Shown piece by piece: positions 1 to 6,233 of a stretch of DNA of 6,234 nucleotides. Under the pieces are notes generated by a model. The model had not been told where the DNA came from and made no database searches. It saw nothing but the letters and a program-made list of their open reading frames with translations. This DNA comes from Rs1 sp036960485 (GTDB lineage: Bacteria; Pseudomonadota; Gammaproteobacteria; Pseudomonadales; Balneatricaceae). A program made the translations under genes and the position numbers. The DNA lies in NCBI GenBank assembly GCA_036960485.1, contig JBALXS010000204.1, positions 1-6,234 of the forward strand, written 5' to 3'. Every line of letters begins with the position of its first letter. The first letter of the stretch is position 1.

Positions 1-172
1 TATAACGAAAAAAATATATTAAGATAGCAGGTGCTACCTCACTGCGCTAAATGTTTAAGGGGCCGCTACAAGTTAGAATTAACCCTATCCCTAGGGAAAT
101 ATCAAATGGAAACAGCTATAGCATTTCTAATCAGTGTCGTTCATTAAATAAATGTCAATCATTATGGTAGAG

Positions 173-184
173 TAGTAATTACTA
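173..184. repeat. 12-bp perfect palindrome upstream of the DUF2161 gene
   Basis: TAGTAATTACTA reads identically on both strands and ends 54 bases before the GTG start at 239. Its position would suit an operator for the downstream gene, but in AT-rich DNA a palindrome of this size can arise by chance, and I recognise no regulator consensus in it. The rest of 1-238 shows no open frame entering from the left edge and no convincing -35/-10 pair. Confidence 0.3.
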
Positions 185-238
185 AGCTCAAAATAAACAA
201 AGACGCTAGATTACATAGAATAGTCAACTAACAGGTAA

Positions 239-967
239 GTGATAGTTACATTGAAAGAATCGCAGTTATATGAGCCAGTAAAATACTACCTAGAGCTATT
301 AGGGTTTCAAGTTAAGGCTGAAGTCCACGGGTGTGATTTAGTTGCACAGCATTCTCAAGAAGATATAGATACCTTAATCGTTGAACTAAAACTTTCCTTT
401 TCATTAGAGCTTATTCATCAAGGAGTAGATCGCAAGCGACTGTCGGATAATGTGTACCTGGCAGTTCCAGAACCGAATACATCATTGAAAAGGCGCAACT
501 GGCGTCGTAAATTAAAAGCGAATTTGAAACTGTGTCGTTTACTGGGCCTGGGTTTAATGACTGTTAACTTGGAGTTACCTTTAGAAAGCAGCATTAATTT
601 GCTATTAGATCCAGCTCCTTATTCTCCAAGACCTAATAAGCAAAGAAGGCAGAGTTTGCACAAAGAGTTTCAATCAAGGGTGGGAGATCCAAATATAGGT
701 GGAGTGAATAAGCAAAAAATAATGACAGCATACCGACAAAAAGCTCTTATATGCGCAATGTTTCTTTCACAGGGACCAGGGACGAGTTTAAAAGAGTTAA
801 AAGCAGTATCGCTAGTAGAAAACGTAGCGTCTATATTGCAAAAAAACTACTACGGCTGGTTTGAACGAGTAGGAAGGGGTAAGTATTGTTTAACTCATCT
901 AGGGCAGCTAGAGTTAAATAAAAACCGTGAAATGGTTAAAAGTATAATTAGTGAGAAGCCTTACTAG
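239..967 (+). CDS. DUF2161 family protein, PD-(D/E)XK nuclease-like
   Basis: This 242-residue protein is probably cytoplasmic: it has no signal peptide or membrane helix. Residues about 6-115 resemble a PD-(D/E)XK nuclease fold. An N-terminal helix precedes Asp33 in a strand (GCDLVAQ), then comes the VELK strand with Glu49 and Lys51, then Gln61 in the following helix. These fit the D...ExK metal-binding set. A basic linker (about 85-145) leads to a family-typical GDPNIGG segment at 149-155 and a TAYRQ motif at 163-167. The C-terminal part ends with YYGWFERVGRGKYCLTHLG (204-222) and looks like a small winged-helix domain. The family is annotated as a putative phosphodiesterase, and its substrate and role are not known to me. 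The start is GTG at 239, since an in-frame TAA lies immediately upstream (236-238). The AGG at 233-235 is very close to that GTG, so TTG at 251 is an alternative that would remove four residues. The gene stands alone, convergent with the DMT gene, with a 57-base gap and no visible terminator hairpin. Confidence 0.85.
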   Translation: MIVTLKESQLYEPVKYYLELLGFQVKAEVHGCDLVAQHSQEDIDTLIVELKLSFSLELIHQGVDRKRLSDNVYLAVPEPNTSLKRRNWRRKLKANLKLCRLLGLGLMTVNLELPLESSINLLLDPAPYSPRPNKQRRQSLHKEFQSRVGDPNIGGVNKQKIMTAYRQKALICAMFLSQGPGTSLKELKAVSLVENVASILQKNYYGWFERVGRGKYCLTHLGQLELNKNREMVKSIISEKPY

Positions 968-1024
968 TTTTACCCTAAGGTCATTAGACTATTACTTTGT
1001 TGCGCATAAATATATGTATATCAG

Positions 1025-1957
1025 TTACTTTCGCCTAGATATTAGTATATAGCGAATTGATTTTCCAAAGTTCTGGATGATAGCTACCCCACTAAAGATA
1101 AGTAATACGCCTATTATGTCAGCCGTTTTTAGGCTTTCATCAAGAATGAAAATTCCGATGGAAATGCCGACGATAGGAATAAGAAAAGTGTTTAAAGAGG
1201 TGTTACTTGGTCCTGCTCGTTGTAAAAGCTTAAGCACAATAACATATGCTAAAGCAGTAGATAGTAATGCTAGTGTGCTTACAGACAACCAAACGTCTGG
1301 CGAGTAATTCAAAGTTGGCAGGCCTTCATACCCAATGCTAACAATGACCATTGTAATAGCTGCCCAAAAAAGAGTACAACAAGTGGCTACTATCTTATCT
1401 ACTTCATCACCAACTACCTTGCGATAATAGATACTGCTAGCAGCATAGAAAAAGCAAGCGCCTATCATTGCTAATTGACCGGCATTACTAAGGTCAAACT
1501 CAGCAAGGTTATCTATGCCCAGCATAATAATTATACCTGAACAGCCGATACTTAGACCGATAGCTTTACGCCAATTCATCGTTTCACTGCCAGCTAATAT
1601 ATAATGCCCTAGAAGAGCAGTGAAAAAGGGTACGCACGCGTTAAAAATAGAACCTATGCTAGTTGAGACATACTGCTGGCCCCAAGTGAAAAGTGAAAAG
1701 GGGATTGCACAAGCTAATAACCCGCTACCTACCAATCTTAAATGCATACCTAAAGTCAGTTGAAAAGATTTTCCACTAAGAATGCAATAAAGGGCTAACG
1801 CGCTAAAAGCAATAACCAAACGGATAGAGACTAAACTAAAGGGTTCTATTTCTGTGAGGGCATTCTTAATATTAATATAGGAAAAGCCCCACAATAGTGC
1901 CAAACTGATTAACATAGCCCATTCCGTAGTACCCATTTTGTAGTTGTCAGTCTGCAT
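1025..1957 (-). CDS. DMT superfamily (EamA) inner-membrane transporter
   Basis: This 310-residue protein has the usual EamA length and is built as two tandem five-helix repeats, giving about ten membrane segments. The first repeat starts with the characteristic ALLWGFSYINIKNAL segment (20-34) and closes with PFFTALLGHYILAGSE (110-125). The second runs from about 160 and closes with LIPIVGISIGIFILDESL (259-276), followed by a last helix and a basic tail ending RRK. The doubled 'P-x-x-x-...-E' ends are the family hallmark. Members export or import small metabolites such as amino acids. The substrate cannot be read from sequence, so a specific name (e.g. RhaT or YdcZ) would be unjustified. The ATG at 1957 is preceded by AAGGGA with six bases of spacing, a good ribosome site that supports this start. 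I see only weak promoter-like hexamers upstream. No same-strand partner is close, so it is probably transcribed alone. Confidence 0.9.
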   Translation of the reverse strand: MQTDNYKMGTTEWAMLISLALLWGFSYINIKNALTEIEPFSLVSIRLVIAFSALALYCILSGKSFQLTLGMHLRLVGSGLLACAIPFSLFTWGQQYVSTSIGSIFNACVPFFTALLGHYILAGSETMNWRKAIGLSIGCSGIIIMLGIDNLAEFDLSNAGQLAMIGACFFYAASSIYYRKVVGDEVDKIVATCCTLFWAAITMVIVSIGYEGLPTLNYSPDVWLSVSTLALLSTALAYVIVLKLLQRAGPSNTSLNTFLIPIVGISIGIFILDESLKTADIIGVLLIFSGVAIIQNFGKSIRYILISRRK

Positions 1958-1980
1958 TGATCATCCCTTACCCTTTGTGA

Positions 1981-2211
1981 TTAGTTCACCATGTATGCCA
2001 CAATTTAATATTAGGAATTTGCATAGTACTAAACGAATTAAGTCTTCTGAGTCATGATTTTAATCACAATGGAGCAGATTTAAATGGATGTCCTAGAATT
2101 GAATGTTGTCTTGAATTGCAAGAAAGTGCTGATAGATGGATACGTGAAAATTTAATAATCTTAAATCCTGCACTCTATAATATACACTATGGGATTACAA
2201 TCAGCGGGTAA
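1981..2211 (+). pseudogene. Possible gene relic with HD-phosphodiesterase-like motif
   Basis: The frame is open for 76 codons before TAA at 2209-2211, longer than expected by chance in DNA this AT-rich. It has no good start codon or ribosome site. The middle reads LSLLSHDFNHNGADLNG, which has the H-D-x-x-H-x-G arrangement seen around the metal site of HD-domain phosphohydrolases, followed by a helix-like stretch (PRIECCLELQESADRWIREN). The rest matches nothing I recognise, and the resemblance covers only about 25 residues. It overlaps the likely promoter region of the divergent DMT gene. It may be a decayed fragment or a chance open frame, and I lean only slightly toward a relic. Confidence 0.2.
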
Positions 2212-2298
2212 ATAATATTCGTTATTATCTAGAAAGAACTTACATAAGTTAGCTTCTTTCTTTGATAGATATTAAACGCTCGGGATAAAGTTTTATGT

Positions 2299-2321
2299 GT
2301 GTAAAAATGTGGTTTTTACAC
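2299..2321. repeat. 9-bp inverted repeat with 5-base spacer
   Basis: GTGTAAAAA (2299-2307) and TTTTTACAC (2313-2321) are exact reverse complements around TGTGG. The stem is too AT-rich, and lacks the GC core, to be a normal terminator. The symmetric form suits a dimeric repressor site. It resembles a TyrR box (TGTAAA-N6-TTTACA), but the half-sites are nine bases apart instead of six, so I do not assign a regulator. It sits in open intergenic DNA about 340 bases from the nearest start codon. Confidence 0.35.
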
Positions 2322-2637
2322 CTAGTAGATACTGAGAATCTGAGCTAATCCGGTCACGGCCGAGTGGCTATCTTGGCTTTCGAAGGTTAGAGGATTAACT
2401 ATTACAAAATCAGTTGTAATCAGCAAGATCGTGGGATGGGCATATTATAAGTAATAGCGCCGTGATAGTTGCCTGCTCTATGGTAATGTTCCACCCAGCA
2501 GTTCCATCAAGCTTGAAAAGCATACTAAACTAGCATCAAGGAATTATTCTGAATAAAGTGAGTGTTGGTAATGATATTGATACGTAATATTACTCTAAAC
2601 ATCTACTAGCTTTTGCTTTCGTAACAAGGGAGACGAT

Positions 2638-2667
2638 TAAAAAAAGGATGGGTATAGGCCATCCTTT
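2638..2667 (-). terminator. Rho-independent terminator of the BCCT gene
   Basis: AAAGGATGG (2643-2651) pairs perfectly with CCATCCTTT (2659-2667) around a seven-base loop. On the minus strand the stem runs straight into a run of seven T residues (complement of 2639-2645), followed by AATC. It lies 22 bases beyond the TAA of the minus-strand BCCT gene, the expected distance and orientation. It isolates that gene from the DMT gene downstream. Confidence 0.85.
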
Positions 2668-2689
2668 AGACTTAGGACGTTACATGTAG

Positions 2690-3895
2690 TTAATTAATGT
2701 TATTAATCTTATCAAAATCTAGCACTCTATCCTTTGGAGAGCTAGTAATAGCCGCCACCTCTTTTCGTTTCTTGATTATTATGTAAGCAAAGCAGCTGAA
2801 ATAGAGGCCTATGACTAGCGCGCCTACCCATTGTATTTCTAGAAAATTCATCTTAAACAACATAGTAAGGGAGCAAAGTAGAACTAAATTTCCCAATATG
2901 TATCTAACTTTGCCCAGCTTAACCGCCGTTAATTTTAAGTTATCAGTATAAAGACGGATTAGCGAATCCAAAGAGTTAATTACAAAGGTTATGCCAACTA
3001 CTACCATCGATACAGCAACTAAACCCGAGCTATCCAGTCCATTTTCATGATAAAAATAAAGTACACTAAACCAAATAGCTAGTGGTATTGAGGGGAAAAT
3101 TAATAAAGCAGCCAATACTTGCCATGTGCGCAACCCACCGACAAAACGTGCAGTAAACTGACCAATCATAATACTCCAGGCAAACCACCAGAACAGGTAA
3201 AAAGCATGATAATCGTTTAGTGGCAGTATAAATTTGTCTATATTTACAAAGTAATTGCCTATTAAGTTCGCTGCTTCCAGCATTTCACTGGGGCCCATCG
3301 CTGCAAGAAACCACATGACAGCAATCAGAATCAAGAAAAGCCAAGTCGAGGCTAAACTTAATATTTTTACGTATTTAATGTCAGTACTGGAAAAAACCGC
3401 TGATAGTATAACCGCAATAACAATGACATAAAATGTCATCACGATGCTCTCGCCATCTCCAATCTGCGGAAAATACCAAGGTAAATTTGTCAGCAGCAAA
3501 AAAGCTGTGAATGCACATGTGCCAACAATGACAATATTATTAATCCATTTAACCAATGGTATTGCAAAAAATCCTACTCTAGGTTCAATAACACAAAAAT
3601 AAAAACTGGTTAAGAAATAAAATCCCCAAATCAGAAATCCCCAGTAAGCAAACTCGATCGCTAAAGGATTACTAAAACTATATTCAGGGTTTGCCACAGT
3701 ATCGGCATAACCTGCAAACTCTGTTAAGGGGAACATGATGAGCCCGACATCCAACCCCGAAGTAAACAAAATAGCGATAAAGGTAAAGGTACGTACCGGA
3801 GTCACTCCGATACATATAACGTTACCCCATTTATAAAGACAATATAATATTGTGAGCAAGGTAAAGATAATACCCGCACTAAGTAGCGTGTTCAT
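2690..3895 (-). CDS. Short, divergent BCCT family transporter
   Basis: This is a membrane protein of the betaine/choline/carnitine transporter family, which moves quaternary ammonium compounds and related solutes. The preferred start is ATG at 3895, giving 401 residues: GGAG lies eight bases upstream of it. A GTG at 3904 (404 residues, numbering used here) would overlap that ribosome site. Family landmarks appear in order: the WGNVICIG segment (26-33), the glycine-rich helix TSGLDVGLIMF with Glu62 (48-62), the aromatic box helix YWGFLIWGFY with Trp88, Trp93 and Tyr96 (87-96), and the signature helix FWWFAWSIMIGQFTARF (238-254). The Trp/Trp/Tyr spacing equals that of BetP Trp189/Trp194/Tyr197, and Trp240 matches BetP Trp374. 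Oddities: family members are usually about 500 residues or more, and here the first canonical helix is missing. Asp52 stands in the glycine stretch, and the usual AEP is TEF. The tail is short and charged. It is a single-gene unit with its own terminator. The substrate is undetermined. Confidence 0.85.
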   Translation of the reverse strand: MNTLLSAGIIFTLLTILYCLYKWGNVICIGVTPVRTFTFIAILFTSGLDVGLIMFPLTEFAGYADTVANPEYSFSNPLAIEFAYWGFLIWGFYFLTSFYFCVIEPRVGFFAIPLVKWINNIVIVGTCAFTAFLLLTNLPWYFPQIGDGESIVMTFYVIVIAVILSAVFSSTDIKYVKILSLASTWLFLILIAVMWFLAAMGPSEMLEAANLIGNYFVNIDKFILPLNDYHAFYLFWWFAWSIMIGQFTARFVGGLRTWQVLAALLIFPSIPLAIWFSVLYFYHENGLDSSGLVAVSMVVVGITFVINSLDSLIRLYTDNLKLTAVKLGKVRYILGNLVLLCSLTMLFKMNFLEIQWVGALVIGLYFSCFAYIIIKKRKEVAAITSSPKDRVLDFDKINNIN

Positions 3896-3951
3896 TGAAG
3901 ACACTCCGAATTTTTTATTAGAGATTAAATTCCTATGGCATAGCAGAGCTC

Positions 3952-3981
3952 ATAATCTTCGGTATGATTATCACTCTGCAA
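3952..3981 (-). promoter_or_regulatory. Putative sigma-70 promoter for the BCCT gene
   Basis: On the minus strand TTGCAG (3976-3981) and GATTAT (3952-3957) are separated by 18 bases. Each is a partial match to the -35 and -10 consensus. Transcription would begin near 3945 and leave a leader of about 50 bases before the ATG at 3895. The 46-bp palindrome lies about 20 bases upstream of the -35 element. This is the best pair I found between palindrome and gene, but in AT-rich DNA such pairs are common. Confidence 0.3.
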
Positions 3982-3999
3982 CGCTCTTCAGAACCTTAA

Positions 4000-4045
4000 A
4001 TTTTACTTAAACGCTCATTTAATTAAATGAGCGTTTAAGTAAAAT
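4000..4045. repeat. Perfect 46-bp palindrome, no loop
   Basis: The two 23-base arms (4000-4022 and 4023-4045) are exact reverse complements with no spacer, centred on TTAATTAA. I checked the pairing base by base, and it breaks at 3999/4046. The inner core AACGCTCATT/AATGAGCGTT is the only GC-containing part. It starts 105 bases upstream of the BCCT start codon. Possible roles are a bidirectional terminator, a multi-dimer operator, a cruciform site, or the fused ends of a lost element. The GC core is not followed directly by a T-run, but T-rich DNA (about 4048-4058) follows the whole palindrome on the + strand. No second copy occurs in the window. Confidence 0.9.
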
Positions 4046-4675
4046 CTCATTTTTATTTTTAAAAGTCAATCAATGAACTACGTATTGATAATGATGAAAC
4101 TTTAGACAGTTAAATGTACTGCAAAAGAATAAATACCAAGCTGGAGACGACAGGTTAATGACTCTAAGCAAGTATGATCATCGTTAATAGAACTGTATTA
4201 TTAGCAAGTTTTTTTGTTGCTGTTAGAGGGCATTACTGTTGATTTAAAACGTTCGACGAGTGCTCTCGCTCGAATAAAGCACATAGCGCTGCAAACGGGC
4301 TAATATCGATGCGCCAGCAAAATGAGACTCAATCTATATACAGGTGAACGAATTTCAGCAATATTGCACGTATTGGTTAGCGCTGAAATATCTTATTTCA
4401 ACTGCACAGGAATAGATGCCATTAGATTTTATTGACGTATTAAGTGTGAACAGTACTTGCAATGATACTGTTACGTTCTAAAAATTCAGTTAATTGTCGA
4501 ATCTATGTAGGAGCTTAAAGCGTTCAATGCATAATGCCGTTAAATTGTACCTTCTTTACACTATTCATCAATATCCGGGAAGGTCAGTGCAGACTATTAT
4601 ATACCACATCAATACTAGCTATTTATTGGTTATAAAATGACTAAAATATTAAGCAATTAGGCTAAGTGATGATAA

Positions 4676-4945
4676 ATGTTAAATTATAAGGACCAGAGGT
4701 TAACAAACCTAAAAGGACTTGGACCAAAGAGTGAAGAAATATTTGCTGATTTTGGCATACAAACAATAGAGTAATTCATGCAAGAAGATTCATATGAGTT
4801 ATATAAGCGCTTAAAAAATGAAGTCAAAGGCACTGGGTTGAATGCAATATGTGCGATTTTAGGTGCAAGAGAGTGATTACACTGGTTGGAGATATCAAGA
4901 ACCAGGAAAACCGCAATTTTAATGCACTTGGATTATATGGGTTAG
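4676..4945 (+). pseudogene. TfoX C-terminal-domain gene broken by two in-frame stops
   Basis: Reading from ATG at 4676 to TAG at 4943 gives 89 codons in one frame, with TAA at 4772 and TGA at 4874 as interruptions. The translation follows the TfoX C-terminal domain throughout: LTNLKGLGPKSEEIFADFGI near the start (residues 9-28), ELYKRLKNEV (41-50), LNAICAILGARE (55-66), then after the TGA LHWLEISRTRKTAIL (68-82). These align with the family pattern of an LGPKS helix-hairpin-helix-like opening, YRRLK, LNLLYALEGALE and HWTEI-x-RERK. No insertion or deletion is needed. The TGA replaces a position often held by Gly or Asn, and the TAA replaces an acidic position, so each could come from one substitution (GGA to TGA, GAA to TAA). 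Intact relatives are small standalone proteins of about 85-95 residues related to the competence regulator Sxy/TfoX. No strong ribosome site precedes the ATG. I read it as a recently inactivated gene. Confidence 0.8.
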
Positions 4946-5042
4946 CACCTTGAATCTACCAATAGAGCAGAGTAAATGTTCAGTTGGCAATCATTCAAAA
5001 TGTTAATACTATGTAAGTGCAGGCAAAACTATAAAGTAGGAG

Positions 5043-5064
5043 ACTAAATTAGCTGTAATTTAGT
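5043..5064. repeat. 9-bp hairpin across the AEC stop codon
   Basis: ACTAAATTA (5043-5051) and TAATTTAGT (5056-5064) are exact reverse complements with a GCTG loop. The hairpin contains the last codons and TAG stop of the AEC gene. Its stem has only two G:C pairs and no T-run follows on the minus strand, so a standard terminator is doubtful. It could slow 3' decay of the message or be incidental. Confidence 0.3.
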
Positions 5065-5994
5065 TAATAAGATAATGCCGATGCTCGTTGTTAAGATGGA
5101 TCCCAAGGTTGTCACTACGATTATATTAGCCGCTAGTGAAGCATTACCTCCTAAAGCCTTAACCATCACATAGCTGGCAGCCGCTGTCGGTGCAGAAGAC
5201 ATTAATAATAACACCCCAAGTTCAATCCCCCTGAAGCCAAAGCTTATGCCCGTAAGTACCATTAACGTGGGTACTAAAACTAGCTTGGCGCCACAAGCAA
5301 GCATAGCCTGGCTAAAATCATGACGAAGCGCTCTAAAATTGAGGCTTGCACCTATGCATATTAGTGCTAATGGCAGTGTCATGTTAGCGAAATACTCCCC
5401 TGTCTGTATTATGATACTAGGTAATGATACATTGTAGTACGAGAAAGGTAGTGCCAAAACAATTGCAATAATCAAGGGGTTCTTAATGATCCCAATCAAG
5501 GTGTTTTTTAAACCAAGATTCTTCTTTAGCGCTCTATTTAACGTAAAGATAGATAGAATATTAAATACGATAGTGACTGCGGCCATATATAGCGAAGCAG
5601 TTATTAGTCCCTCATTACCGTATGCATTAAAACAATAGGCCAATCCAAATATTCCCATATTTGATCGAAAGCCACCTTGCACTACAACACCACGATCTTG
5701 ATTAGAGCTGACAAAAAACTTTGCCAGTACTTCCAAAATAATCCAAGTGAGCATAGTAACACCTACGCCAGTTGCGATAAGCGGAGCGTTAGCTGATTGA
5801 TCAAAATCTGCTTGGCTTATGTTGAAGAATAACAAGGCGGGTAAAGTTACTTTAAAAACTAGGCTAGAACCTGTTTCAATAAAAGCTTGATCAATAACTC
5901 TTCGCTTACTGAGAAAAACCCCCAAGCATAGAACAATGAAAATTGGGCCAGTTATAGAAATAGAAAAAGCAAAAGTATTGAGGAAGTCTTGCAT
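5044..5994 (-). CDS. AEC family (auxin efflux carrier-type) permease
   Basis: This 316-residue inner-membrane protein has about ten helices, the normal size for bacterial AEC proteins, which transport organic acids such as malate or malonate and related solutes. Family segments in order: PIFIVLCLGVFLSKRRVID (17-35), VTLPALLFFNIS (49-60), the conserved GGFRSNMGIFGLA (107-119), a short cytoplasmic loop, KNPLIIAIVLAL (171-182), the pore-type segment MTLPLALICIGASL (205-218), KLVLVP (237-242) and SSAPTAAASYVMVKALGG (266-283). It is the same two-times-five-helix, BASS-like plan. The substrate cannot be named from sequence. The ATG at 5994 is the first usable start after an in-frame TAG 18 bases upstream. 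The only Shine-Dalgarno-like sequence, AGGA, is about 13 bases away, so translation may be modest. A possible same-strand gene ends 71 bases upstream. Its stop codon lies in an AT-only hairpin (5043-5064) that has no T-run. Confidence 0.9.
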   Translation of the reverse strand: MQDFLNTFAFSISITGPIFIVLCLGVFLSKRRVIDQAFIETGSSLVFKVTLPALLFFNISQADFDQSANAPLIATGVGVTMLTWIILEVLAKFFVSSNQDRGVVVQGGFRSNMGIFGLAYCFNAYGNEGLITASLYMAAVTIVFNILSIFTLNRALKKNLGLKNTLIGIIKNPLIIAIVLALPFSYYNVSLPSIIIQTGEYFANMTLPLALICIGASLNFRALRHDFSQAMLACGAKLVLVPTLMVLTGISFGFRGIELGVLLLMSSAPTAAASYVMVKALGGNASLAANIIVVTTLGSILTTSIGIILLTKLQLI

Positions 5995-6065
5995 GAAAGA
6001 AATGATATCCTAATCGATAAAAGGGCATATAAGGCAGCGATGAAACAAAAGTAACACACAAATTG

Positions 6066-6233
6066 CTAATTTATGTGAAACCACAAATTTAATGCCAAAA
6101 TAGGCCTCTTTATTGAATAATAAATAACCAGTTTTAAAGCTAAAAAGACCAGTATAGGAATAGTTCGTATAAAATCATCTAAAGTGTTGACGCCAGCTCC
6201 AGTATCTATATAATTCGCCTCCTCGCTAACGGG
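6066..6233 (-). CDS. Possible partial CDS: C-terminus of an unknown membrane protein
   Basis: The frame entering from the right edge is open for 55 codons and stops at TAG (complement of 6066-6068). It begins VSEEANYIDTGAG, passes through one hydrophobic stretch FIRTIPILVFLALKLVIYY and ends SIKRPILALNLWFHIN. This would suit a protein whose last part is a membrane helix with a short tail. I do not recognise the family. In support are its length without stops in AT-rich DNA, its helix-like composition, and its orientation, with a stop 71 bases upstream of the AEC start as in a loose operon. Against it is the near-consensus promoter lying antisense within it (6187-6214). It has no internal ATG or GTG in frame, so it is real only if it continues beyond the window. 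Confidence 0.4.
   Translation of the reverse strand, partial: PVSEEANYIDTGAGVNTLDDFIRTIPILVFLALKLVIYYSIKRPILALNLWFHIN
6187..6214 (+). promoter_or_regulatory. Near-consensus sigma-70 promoter pointing out of the window
   Basis: TTGACG (6187-6192) matches five of six -35 bases and TATAAT (6209-6214) matches all six -10 bases, with a 16-base spacer. It is the best promoter match I found on either strand of the window. Transcription would begin near 6221 and run rightward off the edge. It lies antisense to the putative partial gene, so it is either the promoter of a rightward gene outside the window (making that partial gene spurious) or an antisense or chance promoter. Confidence 0.45.

Larger units (their letters stand above)
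1958..2689. other. Long intergenic region, probably eroded sequence
   Basis: This 732-base gap lies between the DMT gene start and the BCCT gene end. It contains no gene I can defend. It does hold a 76-codon stop-free run on the + strand (1981-2211) with an HD-like motif, a 9-bp dyad at 2299-2321, a 7-bp hairpin with arms ATTACAA/TTGTAAT at 2401-2420, and the BCCT terminator at 2638-2667. The leftmost part must carry the promoter for the DMT gene. The remainder, about 2421-2637, shows stops in all frames at the density expected of non-coding AT-rich DNA. Confidence 0.6.
3896..4675. other. Long intergenic region upstream of the BCCT gene
   Basis: These 780 bases hold the BCCT ribosome site and putative promoter, the 46-bp palindrome, and then about 630 bases with no supported gene. 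On the + strand two neighbouring stop-free runs in one frame (4205-4300 and 4304-4432, separated by TAA) read somewhat like protein but match no family I recognise, and their lengths are within chance expectation. An 8-bp inverted repeat, ATTTCAGC/GCTGAAAT, lies at 4352-4389, and an imperfect stem occurs around 4252-4274. The rest is stop-rich in every frame. Confidence 0.5.

Noticed and set aside
1..238. Gene entering from the left edge
   Set aside because: All three plus-strand frames hit a stop within the first 30 bases, and no convincing minus-strand start with a ribosome site was found.
1077..1307. 76-codon plus-strand open frame inside the DMT gene
   Set aside because: It lies wholly antisense to a well-supported EamA transporter, and its translation shows no domain or ribosome site. 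It is a shadow frame.
2351..2395. tRNA-Ser/Leu-like stretch with GGCCGAGTGGCT at 2358-2369
   Set aside because: It resembles a D-arm, but no matching acceptor stem, anticodon stem or GTTCGAATC-type T-arm follows. A functional tRNA is not supported.
4205..4432. Two adjacent stop-free runs that read somewhat like protein (LEGITVDLKRSTSALARIKH and a following run)
   Set aside because: Runs of 32 and 43 codons are within chance expectation for this base composition, no family is recognised, and there is no start site. Kept only as a remark in the intergenic entry.
4676..4945. Programmed stop readthrough or recoding in the TfoX-C gene
   Set aside because: Two different stop codons (TAA and TGA) interrupt a small domain, and no recoding structure or selenocysteine context was seen. 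Ordinary nonsense mutation is simpler.
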